Position numbers and translations under genes: made by a program. A stretch of 39,031 nt of DNA from UBA1573 sp016794285. GTDB taxonomy: Bacteria > Pseudomonadota > Alphaproteobacteria > Micavibrionales > Micavibrionaceae. The stretch lies in NCBI GenBank assembly GCA_016794285.1, contig JAEUKO010000009.1, forward strand, positions 1 through 39,031, written 5' to 3'. Positions 32,994-39,031 of this stretch are shown here, in pieces. The notes beneath the pieces are model-generated. The model saw nothing but the letters and a program-made list of their open reading frames with translations, ran no database searches and was not told the DNA's origin. The first letter of the stretch is position 1. Every line of letters starts with the position of its first letter.

Positions 32994-34028
32994 TTATTCA
33001 GGAACACCCGAATATGTACTAGCCCGAGAGGGTCCCAGTTCAGAAGGCAGTTCATCAACAACACGTTTTTTCTCGCTGCCTCCACCAAGAATAATAAAAT
33101 TCTTCTGTTCGCCTCTATCGCTTTCCCCCGAGAATTCTTGAGAGTCAGAAGGCTTTGTTGCAGAGCTAGAAATAGAAGAGGACCGAACAGGCGGAGGGCC
33201 ATCCAGAATAACCAGTGATCGATCTTCATCCATCCTGTCAAAAACAGGTTTATCGTAAATGAATTTTGTGTCCCTGCGATGTGGATTTTTTGCTTTTTCC
33301 AAACACTGGGTCATATCCACACCATAGAATTTCGAGACAACAAGAGCCACAGCCGTTTCGACTAGCAACCTTTCTGCCGCATGAAACCCTTCCTGAGCAG
33401 TAAATCCACCCCCTACACTGGCAGCAACCTCTTCCCCTTCATCGTAAGTCAACGTTACATCGCCAGATTGACCATAAATTTGAATACTTACACTTGTCGC
33501 CGTTCCAGGAACAATCCGGTTATACTCACTCAGGGCTACATCCAAGGCAATCTGGTTATAATTTCTATCTTTTCCCACGCTAAACTCAACCCCGCCAGGC
33601 AAAGCCACATCACCGCTAAGGGCTTGAGATTCGGTGGTCCGGTTCAGCTCTGTAAAGGCACCAATAATCTGAACCTGCCGACGTGTTGGCAGCCCCCCTT
33701 TGCGCCCCACAATTTGAACATTCGTCGCACCAACCCGATCAACAGCCGTTGTCATCATCATAACCGCATTCTTGGTCAAAAATCCGGATTCGATCGAAGG
33801 AGTGGTGTGATCTGTGATGTCAGAAATAAACATATCAATCATAGGCCCACCAGAGGCCTCAATTTTTGCTCCCACACACGCCAAAACCTGAGAGCTTTGG
33901 GTCATATTATACATTGGTTCATTGGCAGGTTTGAAGTCTGCAGCAGTGGGAAGCTCAGAACATCCTGCCATCAGAAAAACTATTCCAGAAATAAAGAGGG
34001 ATTTTATTGAACCTTGAAAACAATGCAT
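32994..34028 (-). CDS. CsgG/HfaB-like outer-membrane secretion lipoprotein
   Basis: CsgG forms the nonameric outer-membrane channel that exports curli subunits; HfaB is the alphaproteobacterial counterpart needed to anchor the holdfast. The 344-residue product has a lipoprotein signal peptide (SLFISGIVFLMAGC, Cys23). A CsgG-type domain follows, with VLACVG, FISDITDHT, LTKNAVMMMTTAVDRVGATN, QIIGAFTELNRTT, YNQIALDVALSEYNRIVPGT, GDVTLTY and a final EGFHAAERLLVETAVALVV helix before YGVDMTQCL. About 90 C-terminal residues are Ser/Pro-rich and extra to the family. AAGGA precedes the ATG by nine bases. It is last in a four-gene operon with three small exported proteins. Confidence 0.78.
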   Translation of the reverse strand: MHCFQGSIKSLFISGIVFLMAGCSELPTAADFKPANEPMYNMTQSSQVLACVGAKIEASGGPMIDMFISDITDHTTPSIESGFLTKNAVMMMTTAVDRVGATNVQIVGRKGGLPTRRQVQIIGAFTELNRTTESQALSGDVALPGGVEFSVGKDRNYNQIALDVALSEYNRIVPGTATSVSIQIYGQSGDVTLTYDEGEEVAASVGGGFTAQEGFHAAERLLVETAVALVVSKFYGVDMTQCLEKAKNPHRRDTKFIYDKPVFDRMDEDRSLVILDGPPPVRSSSISSSATKPSDSQEFSGESDRGEQKNFIILGGGSEKKRVVDELPSELGPSRASTYSGVPE

Positions 34029-34049
34029 AACGAAACTTCCTTAAAGATA

Positions 34050-34397
34050 CTATCTTAGCCCACCACAATTGATAACCACATCGCTCGTGATGACAACATC
34101 AATGTCCACGCTCCCGTAAATTGGTGTGTCTTGTGTAATAGAGCCGATACCAATCTCTTGAGGACACCCTCCTGAAATTCTGTCACTGTACGAATTCCCT
34201 AAGGCATTATCACTCTCAAAAGTATGGTCATATGTGCGTGGAGGGAGTTGTATAGCTAGCTCTTTGCTCGTAATCGGACGGAAAAACTCTTGCAAACCGT
34301 CGTTAACTTTTTGTTGAGCTTGAGAGGGAGAACTCGACAAAGCGAGAGGCAAGACAATCAAAACCCCGAGCAACAACTTTGTATGCCAGACCCACAT
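34050..34397 (-). CDS. Small exported protein with GS motif, candidate minor subunit
   Basis: The 115-residue product has a signal peptide (LLLGVLIVLPLALSSSPSQAQ). The mature part ends with EIGIGSITQDTPIYGSVDID and VVITSDVVINCGG. It shares with the next gene upstream a C-terminal pattern: an IGS[IV] motif, then [DS][IV]xI.V[IV][VI]..D[IV] and a terminal stretch. Two cysteines (before EIGIGS and in INCGG) could form a disulfide. It lies 21 bp before the CsgG-like gene and 24 bp after the small gene at 34422, so it is in the same operon. No database family is recognised; a minor subunit or chaperone of the same fibre is an inference. The Shine-Dalgarno is weak. Confidence 0.7.
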   Translation of the reverse strand: MWVWHTKLLLGVLIVLPLALSSSPSQAQQKVNDGLQEFFRPITSKELAIQLPPRTYDHTFESDNALGNSYSDRISGGCPQEIGIGSITQDTPIYGSVDIDVVITSDVVINCGGLR

Positions 34398-34421
34398 TGT
34401 AACATCGTCTCTATGATTATA

Positions 34422-34709
34422 TTATTTCTTAAGATGAACAGAACCAATATTCAGCCGAGTATCTGCGCCCTTTGAACGAAGGTCAATATCCCCCTTCACA
34501 ATTACACGAATATGTATATCCCTTACAGGCAAATTTCTCTCAGAGAGAACAGAGCCAATATTAATCTCCGATTGGCTATGATCTAGGGCTTCTTGGTAAA
34601 TCTCCCCTTCTACTCGCGCATAAGTAGAAACGTTACGAAAGTCATCAGAATGAGCAATATGAGGCAGAAGAAGCAGAACAGCTAAAAATGATACATCCCG
34701 AATCGTCAT
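34422..34709 (-). CDS. Small exported protein with curlin-like repeat unit, candidate minor subunit
   Basis: The 95-residue product has a signal peptide (VSFLAVLLLLPHIAHS). The mature part carries one unit YQEALDHSQSEINIGSV, which matches the Q-x-A-x3-S-x6-G-S pattern of the larger repeat protein upstream, and ends with a second LNIGSV 37 residues later. Between them, IHIRVIVKGDIDLR resembles the equivalent segment of the next gene. AGGAG precedes the ATG by ten bases. Its position after the repeat protein and a hairpin suggests a nucleator or minor fibre component, by analogy with CsgB beside CsgA; that role is inferred. Confidence 0.75.
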   Translation of the reverse strand: MTIRDVSFLAVLLLLPHIAHSDDFRNVSTYARVEGEIYQEALDHSQSEINIGSVLSERNLPVRDIHIRVIVKGDIDLRSKGADTRLNIGSVHLKK

Positions 34710-34743
34710 TTTTGTACAGCTCCTAGAAATCTAGAAATAAAGA

Positions 34744-34769
34744 GCCCTTGGCCAAGGCTGGCCAAGGGC
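34744..34769 (-). terminator. Hairpin after the repeat subunit gene (attenuator-like)
   Basis: A perfect 10-bp stem, GCCCTTGGCC / GGCCAAGGGC with a 6-base loop, begins 13 bases after the stop of the repeat protein. On the transcribed strand it is followed by TCTTTATTTC, a weak U tract. It would reduce, not abolish, transcription of the three downstream genes, keeping the first gene product in excess. Confidence 0.75.
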
Positions 34770-34782
34770 AAGAAAACGTATA

Positions 34783-35283
34783 TTACCGTTTACCGATAGA
34801 GCCGACTCGTGCAGTTGCTTTTGAGCCCTCATAGGCAGCTTGCCTCACGTCCTCAAGTGCTCCATACGCTCTGTTGTTAACAGCGTCCCGTTCAGCCGTA
34901 ATACTCCCAACTTCGAGCGCAACTTCTGAGCCACGAACCGCATCTTGCAGAACAGCACCATAGACATCTCCTGTAGCGTCATTACGAATTGCATTCCTAG
35001 CCGAGATGCTCCCCACTTTTAGATCCGCCGAGGAGCCATCCTGAGCACTCTGATAAACATAATCTACCGTTCCCCTTGCGCGGTTATTCTGAGCATCCCC
35101 ATCTACTGCCAAAGAGCCAATCTCCGCAGTGACCTCAGAATGGCTCAGGGCCTCCTGCCGAAGGCTACGAGCTTCACCGAAGGTGGTATTCTCAATCATG
35201 TCATTCGCAAATGCTACGGAACCGGTAGAAAGAAGAGCCACAACAGCAAGCAAGGCAACTTTAGAAACTTTGGAAGAAACCAT
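34783..35283 (-). CDS. Exported protein with four 35-residue repeats, candidate fibre subunit
   Basis: The 166-residue product has a signal peptide (VALLAVVALLSTGSVAFA) and is then almost wholly repetitive. Four units recur at exactly 35 residues: Gln43/78/113/148, Ala45/80/115/150, Ser49/84/119/154, GlySer56/91/126/161 and Asn66/101/136. The unit is Q-x-A-x3-S-x6-G-S-x8-N. Regular Gln/Ser/Asn ladders are typical of curlin-type amyloid beta-solenoids, though the curlin unit is shorter (about 22 residues). There are no cysteines or aromatic clusters. ATG at 35283 is chosen because GGAG lies six bases upstream; an in-frame ATG at 35295 is the alternative. First gene of the operon. Confidence 0.82.
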   Translation of the reverse strand: MVSSKVSKVALLAVVALLSTGSVAFANDMIENTTFGEARSLRQEALSHSEVTAEIGSLAVDGDAQNNRARGTVDYVYQSAQDGSSADLKVGSISARNAIRNDATGDVYGAVLQDAVRGSEVALEVGSITAERDAVNNRAYGALEDVRQAAYEGSKATARVGSIGKR

Positions 35284-35344
35284 GACACACTCCATTTTTC
35301 GCTTGATTAAAGATTAACGAGCAATTAACGCCCCCCATCTTTTT

Positions 35345-35373
35345 AGCTTAAATTTAGTTATGAATAATGTCAA
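35345..35373 (-). promoter_or_regulatory. Promoter of the curli-like operon
   Basis: On the minus strand a perfect TTGACA (35373-35368) is followed after 17 bp by TAAGCT (35350-35345), a weak -10. The leader to the ATG at 35283 would be about 55 bases. The surrounding 35296-35494 region is strongly AT-rich and also serves the divergent gene at 35495. Confidence 0.5.
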
Positions 35374-35494
35374 TAAAATTTTATGAAAAATTTATTGATC
35401 GCTGCCGATAAGCATGGAGTTAATTTTTAACATATCATTCACCTTGTTGTATTAACATAAGTTCGAACATAATTGAACGGACGGACGATATTTT

Positions 35495-36430
35495 TTGGCA
35501 GAAGGAAATCCTCACACTTTATCAGCAAAATTTCTGCAGTCAGCTTGCCCTGCTGATTTGCCGATATATGATTCCGGGATTTCGCCTCAGGGACTCAAAA
35601 TCCCCCTTGATAAGGTTATTGCAACCGCAGCCCCACATGCTGATGTTTTTACGTATGGTGACACAGACCATCACAATATGAACGTGCGCGGAGAGATGAG
35701 AAAGCCAGAGAATTTAGCCGTCCTCAAAAAGTCTGGGTTTACGGACATTGCTTTTGAAACATCAAAAGGTCTTCAAGCGTGGAACAATGCCTATGTTGAC
35801 GGGAGCCTAAACCGAGATGAGTTTAAGGCCCAAATTGCTCCAGCCTTGATAGCGGCAAAAGGAAACGAAAAAGGTGAATGGACAAAGCAGATTTTAGATA
35901 CAGCCGAATTTGCCAAGGCCAACGAAATGAATCTTCATTTTGCTGACCCAAATAACGGCTCTCTTGCCTGTGATGCTGCCATGTCTGCCGAAGAATGTGA
36001 CATTGCCGAAACCAAAGCTCGTTATCAAGACACTCAGCTTTCTGCCGACCACGCCGCCCGCCTTGCCGAACCTGCGGCAGATAACCAGCAAAGAAAAATA
36101 TTTCAGATTTACGGCTCAGCCCATTACTCCGTCGATAACGGATCCCGAGAAGGTATTGGTGGGCGAATGGTCAAAATGGACGTATATGCCAACCGCGCCG
36201 AGTATGAGAGCGATAAAACGATCCTCAAAGAAGAAAATGATCGTGGCGTCATGGTAGGAGAGATCAAACCAGAACTTGTTTACCTATTGGATAGTGGCAC
36301 TCTCCACACAACTTGTGCCACGCCCCCAGCCCTAGCCGCTGATCTGGAACAGGCAGCAGCCCAATCGCCCCCAGCTCTCAAAAACGAACCCTCCACAAAA
36401 AAACTGGAAGTTTCCTCTCTCTCGCGCTAA
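35495..36430 (+). CDS. Hypothetical protein, possible Tiki/TraB/ChaN-like fold
   Basis: The 311-residue product starts at TTG (35495); in-frame TGA at 35474 rules out a longer form, and the Shine-Dalgarno is weak. Two Gly-x-x-His-type motifs lie far apart: VFTYGDTDHHNMNVRGEM near residue 51 and FQIYGSAHYSVDNGSREGIG near residue 205. Between them is an acidic FTDIAFETSKGLQ. Paired G-x-x-H motifs plus a central E are seen in the Tiki superfamily (TraB, ChaN, erythromycin esterase), but I cannot confirm homology. There is no signal peptide. The tail is Ala/Pro/Ser-rich. The gene is divergent from the curli-like operon and is followed closely by 36440. Confidence 0.7.
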   Translation: MAEGNPHTLSAKFLQSACPADLPIYDSGISPQGLKIPLDKVIATAAPHADVFTYGDTDHHNMNVRGEMRKPENLAVLKKSGFTDIAFETSKGLQAWNNAYVDGSLNRDEFKAQIAPALIAAKGNEKGEWTKQILDTAEFAKANEMNLHFADPNNGSLACDAAMSAEECDIAETKARYQDTQLSADHAARLAEPAADNQQRKIFQIYGSAHYSVDNGSREGIGGRMVKMDVYANRAEYESDKTILKEENDRGVMVGEIKPELVYLLDSGTLHTTCATPPALAADLEQAAAQSPPALKNEPSTKKLEVSSLSR

Positions 36431-36439
36431 AAACAAACT

Positions 36440-36826
36440 ATGTTTTTGCTCTTGAAAAGATTCCTTGGCCGCCTGATTTTGGGGTGGATCATGTCGCTGT
36501 TGGTTTTTATGGTCCAGCGCGCCGTGAAAAAAATGGCCATGTCCTCTCCGCACACAACCCCCACGAATCGTTCACCAACTCACGCACAGCAACCATCTTC
36601 CCCTCCTCTTTCACACGGATTTTCCTCGAAACCGTCTGGGCAAAACATCGTGGTCCGAGATGCTCTGTGGCAAGGAATGCCCGAGAAAGATTTGCTCGCC
36701 GCCTATGGCCCCCCTGTCTCGCGCAGCTCAAAAACCGCCAGTTGTGAAATCTGGACCTATCCTTCGGCAGACTCCGGCTTAACCGTCACGCTGGAAAACG
36801 GAAAAGTTCTGAACTGGACAGATTAG
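36440..36826 (+). CDS. Membrane-anchored hypothetical protein with BamE/SmpA-like C-terminal domain
   Basis: The 128-residue product has an N-terminal transmembrane anchor (LILGWIMSLLVFMVQ), a Ser/Pro/His-rich linker (residues 35-65) and a compact C-terminal domain (about 70-128): VRDALWQGMPEKDLLAAYGP, then CEIWTYPSADSGLTVTLENG ending KVLNW. The W.GM....L...GPP..........W.Y pattern resembles the small alpha/beta BamE/SmpA fold, though here it is predicted to be tethered to the inner membrane. It follows the 35495 gene by 9 bp and is probably co-transcribed with it. No good Shine-Dalgarno is visible for the first ATG. Confidence 0.65.
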   Translation: MFLLLKRFLGRLILGWIMSLLVFMVQRAVKKMAMSSPHTTPTNRSPTHAQQPSSPPLSHGFSSKPSGQNIVVRDALWQGMPEKDLLAAYGPPVSRSSKTASCEIWTYPSADSGLTVTLENGKVLNWTD

Positions 36827-36914
36827 AATTTTTACCTCCGCCCTCTCCTTTTTTCTTCACTTTTTTAATGTTTTTCGCGTAGCATAAAGGAAAGAAGGGA
36901 TTATAGGAACGCCG

Positions 36915-37703
36915 ATGCAGGATGATGATGCGTGGGTAAGAGGGGAAACTCAGAGATTTCATACTCTTAGAAATTCCTTGCACCATATGGCCTCTATGCA
37001 AGCGGTTCTCCACGATGTCTTTGTAGAAGTGGTGAAATCTGATTCTTGGTCATTTTTCGCAATCCGGCAATTAAGAGAGTACCACGAGCCTGCAAACTGG
37101 GATTTTCTCACCAGAAACCCAAGTCATGCAGATGATATTTTACAACACCACAAAGAACGGATTGAAGGGCACGCACAAGGCCTCGCCAAGGAACTGCTTG
37201 GAACTGTTGCGGGAACATTGGGAGAGGCCAGTGGGGAGAGCCTAAAACAAACTCCCAAGGCGTGGAAAGAAATAGAAAGCGTTCTGGTCAAGGCCTCTGA
37301 TGTTGTACAAGACCATAAGGTCTCCAATCCCACCCTCCATTCAGGCATTCAAGGCAGCTTGTTGCATTTGAAATCAATGATTGACGACGGCACACCTTTA
37401 CCCGAACTGGGCCAACGCGCTCTCAAAAGAACTCTTCCAGAGAATAGTGAGGGACGCCGATCCCGCTACCACTTGGCCGAGCATTGGACGGGACTCAGCA
37501 ATGCTCAATTAGCTTTCATGAAAACTGTTTTGGCCCTTGATTACGGAGCATGGAAGGAAAATCCAGAACAAGCGAAGAAAAAACTCCCAGATCTTCTTCT
37601 TGATGTTACCTTCTTTCAACAAGAATTTGTGGTGACCGAAGCTCAAGCCGATCGCGATTTAAGAACCGCTCAAGACACACTCTACCACGCATTAACCCTC
37701 TAA
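36915..37703 (+). CDS. Hypothetical, mainly alpha-helical protein
   Basis: No family is recognised. The 262-residue soluble product starts at ATG with AGGA six bases upstream. It is predicted almost entirely helical, with many His, Glu, Lys and Leu residues, and has no signal peptide, membrane segment or cysteine. The middle segment LAKELLGTVAGTLGEASGES is Gly-rich and could be a hinge or amphipathic helix. It lies 88 bp after the BamE-like gene and is followed by a terminator hairpin. A structural or partner-binding role is all that composition suggests. Confidence 0.7.
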   Translation: MQDDDAWVRGETQRFHTLRNSLHHMASMQAVLHDVFVEVVKSDSWSFFAIRQLREYHEPANWDFLTRNPSHADDILQHHKERIEGHAQGLAKELLGTVAGTLGEASGESLKQTPKAWKEIESVLVKASDVVQDHKVSNPTLHSGIQGSLLHLKSMIDDGTPLPELGQRALKRTLPENSEGRRSRYHLAEHWTGLSNAQLAFMKTVLALDYGAWKENPEQAKKKLPDLLLDVTFFQQEFVVTEAQADRDLRTAQDTLYHALTL

Positions 37704-37728
37704 CTCTTGTGAAATATATCACCCGCCC

Positions 37729-37751
37729 CCTCTAAATAAGGTGGCGGGTGA
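37729..37751. terminator. Hairpin between convergent genes 36915 and 37778
   Basis: A perfect 9-bp stem TCACCCGCC / GGCGGGTGA has a 5-base C-rich loop and lies 26 bp from each flanking stop codon. Neither side is followed by a strong T run (TATATTTC on the minus strand). It probably serves both genes. Confidence 0.6.
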
Positions 37752-37777
37752 AAGAAAGATCCCTTACCGTTCTGACC

Positions 37778-39031
37778 CTAGTTGGTCAGATGGATATTTG
37801 ACAACTCCCGACTGATTCTTTCGAACGCATCCAGAAGATTGGCCTGACTTGGCGCATCATAATATTTACTGCTGTCAGACGCGCAGTTCCGAAAGTAATT
37901 TTTGGTGGCAGCGTTAATCCCAGAGGTAAAGGTGATGGTATAAATGGTGATTCCATCCGCTTTCATATTCTCGCAGGTTGCCGCAAGTTTGACATCAAGG
38001 TCATGGTCCGTTAGTCTTAGGGTACTCCACGGCCCATAAGCACTATAGGTATCGCCAATATTGTTGTCACCATCTGTCATCAACAAAGCAACTTTCTTTG
38101 TTTTAACATCGTCCCAAGCTGACCCCTCGCGGAAAGGTGCCTCAGGCGACAGGACACGGTATCCCCAGACCATTCCCAGATTGCTGAGCGTATTGCCACT
38201 TGCCTGAAGGCCAGTAATGCGCGATTGGATAGTTGACTTCATGCCTGTCAAAGGAAGAATGTAGGACTTGTTGCAACCGTTGTTCGGCGAGTTCCCCGGG
38301 GTATAGCGATACATATCCCACTTCCAAGTACTGGTAGAGTTTTGTGTATCCTGTGGCGTAGAGCGCGCCAAAACACAACCCCACCACTGGGAAGATTGAG
38401 ATTGGTTAAAGCTCCGGTTGTTTGGGTTGTTAACAAACGCCGTGTCGTAAGTTGTTCCGTTCGGGTTTTTGCCAAGACCATACGGGCCAACATTAACCGC
38501 CGTCGCAAAAGGAACAATCCCAATCTTGACCAAACTGGAACAAGTTGTGTTTGGGCAAAGCTTGTTCAAGAAGTTTGTTGCCGCAGTCCGCAATGTTCCA
38601 ATATTATTATTCGTGGACATGGACCCTGTAACATCCAGAACCAAAGCCACTTCGAGTCCTAAGACTTCACGCGTAACTGTAGCCGAAGAGGTCACAGTAA
38701 TCGTATCAATTCCCATGAACCTCCCAAAAGTCGTGTCGTAATCAGCCTGAGCCGTCACCGTCATGTTCTGTCCGCTCACCGTCACCGTCAGGCCATAAGT
38801 TGCACCAATCTTCTCTTCCGGATAGTTCTGATTAAAGAAACGCGTGACCTTGGCGGTAGCGTCTGTCCCCCCCATTGCGGCGGCTGCCAAGGCTGCCGCA
38901 TCAATCGCATGGGAGAGACGTTGTTTCACCATGTAAGCGTTGGCCACATCAATCGCCATCCCCGCCGATCCTACCACCACAGGGATAATCAGCGCGAAAA
39001 CAACAGCCGTCGCCCCCAAGGTTTCCCGAAA
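37778..39031 (-). CDS. TadG-like pilus assembly protein with VWA domain, truncated by window edge
   Basis: The frame is open to the right edge, so at least 417 residues are seen and the true start is outside. The visible N-terminal region is the TadE/TadG-like anchor (ETLGATAVVFALIIPVVVG followed by AGMAIDVANAYMVKQRLSHA), which inserts in the inner membrane. A von Willebrand A domain follows with MIDAS motif LVLDVTGSMS and TDGDNN. The C-terminus (DAFERISRELSNIHLTN) is typical of the TadG-like VWA family. These proteins accompany Tad/Flp pilus loci, but no other tad genes are visible here. Cysteine-containing insertions (CPNTTC, WWGCVL, NGCNKS) lie within the VWA domain. Confidence 0.88.
   Translation of the reverse strand, partial: FRETLGATAVVFALIIPVVVGSAGMAIDVANAYMVKQRLSHAIDAAALAAAAMGGTDATAKVTRFFNQNYPEEKIGATYGLTVTVSGQNMTVTAQADYDTTFGRFMGIDTITVTSSATVTREVLGLEVALVLDVTGSMSTNNNIGTLRTAATNFLNKLCPNTTCSSLVKIGIVPFATAVNVGPYGLGKNPNGTTYDTAFVNNPNNRSFNQSQSSQWWGCVLARSTPQDTQNSTSTWKWDMYRYTPGNSPNNGCNKSYILPLTGMKSTIQSRITGLQASGNTLSNLGMVWGYRVLSPEAPFREGSAWDDVKTKKVALLMTDGDNNIGDTYSAYGPWSTLRLTDHDLDVKLAATCENMKADGITIYTITFTSGINAATKNYFRNCASDSSKYYDAPSQANLLDAFERISRELSNIHLTN

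Overview
The window is a bacterial chromosome segment, most likely from an alphaproteobacterium. The grounds are gene content and order: plsY-dprA-topA, sucC-sucD, a ChvI/ChvG-type two-component pair followed by rapZ, pepA divergent from lptF-lptG, a DUF1674 (SDHAF4-type) protein, a CsgG/HfaB-like channel and a TadG-like VWA protein. TTG is a frequent start codon and many genes overlap by the ATGA type. I cannot name the genus. No rRNA, tRNA, CRISPR array or intact transposase gene was seen.

Layout. 1-3729: end of plsY, then dprA and topA (+). 3788-5936: sucC-sucD (-). 6136-9605: an accessory block (+) with an acidic unknown protein, a GH108-type muramidase with no visible signal peptide, a small membrane-anchored protein and two unknown proteins. 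9602-9778: a 58-residue DUF1674 gene (-). 9821-10129: chorismate mutase (+). 10148-13348: glmU-glmS (-). 13446-14270: a DUF3108 envelope protein (-). 14318-16758: a K+ channel-like gene, dapD and dapE (+). 16884-20099: chvI-chvG-rapZ (+), without hprK. 20090-21622: pepA (-). 21703-23930: lptF-lptG (+). 24156-25702: mlaA and mlaC (+).

25703-28947 is a repeat-rich stretch. It holds a 149-bp MITE-like element with perfect ends and a 5-bp target duplication, a REP-like hairpin, and a 79-bp direct repeat bracketing a membrane-anchored methyltransferase gene. Two unknown genes follow, then an intergenic region with two large palindromes, one upstream of an orphan hybrid histidine kinase (28948-31065). 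lepA (-) follows.

The most interesting region is 32994-35283 (-): a four-gene operon encoding a CsgG/HfaB-like outer-membrane lipoprotein and three small exported proteins that share an [I/V]-G-S-[I/V/L] motif. The first and largest has four copies of an exactly 35-residue repeat, with Q, A, S, GS and N in fixed register. The layout (repeat subunit, terminator-like hairpin, two small paralogues, secretion channel) resembles curli and holdfast-anchor loci. I propose it as a curli-like fibre or adhesin export system whose subunit family I do not recognise. The window closes with three unknown genes (+), one with a possible Tiki/TraB/ChaN-like pattern, and a TadG-like VWA protein (-) running off the right edge.

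Functionally, most of the window is housekeeping: envelope precursor and LPS supply (glmU/glmS, dapD/dapE, lptFG, mla genes), envelope stress signalling (chvIG, rapZ), the TCA cycle (sucCD, DUF1674) and DNA topology and uptake (topA, dprA). The accessory material is concentrated at 6.1-9.6 kb, 25.7-28.9 kb and 33-37.7 kb.
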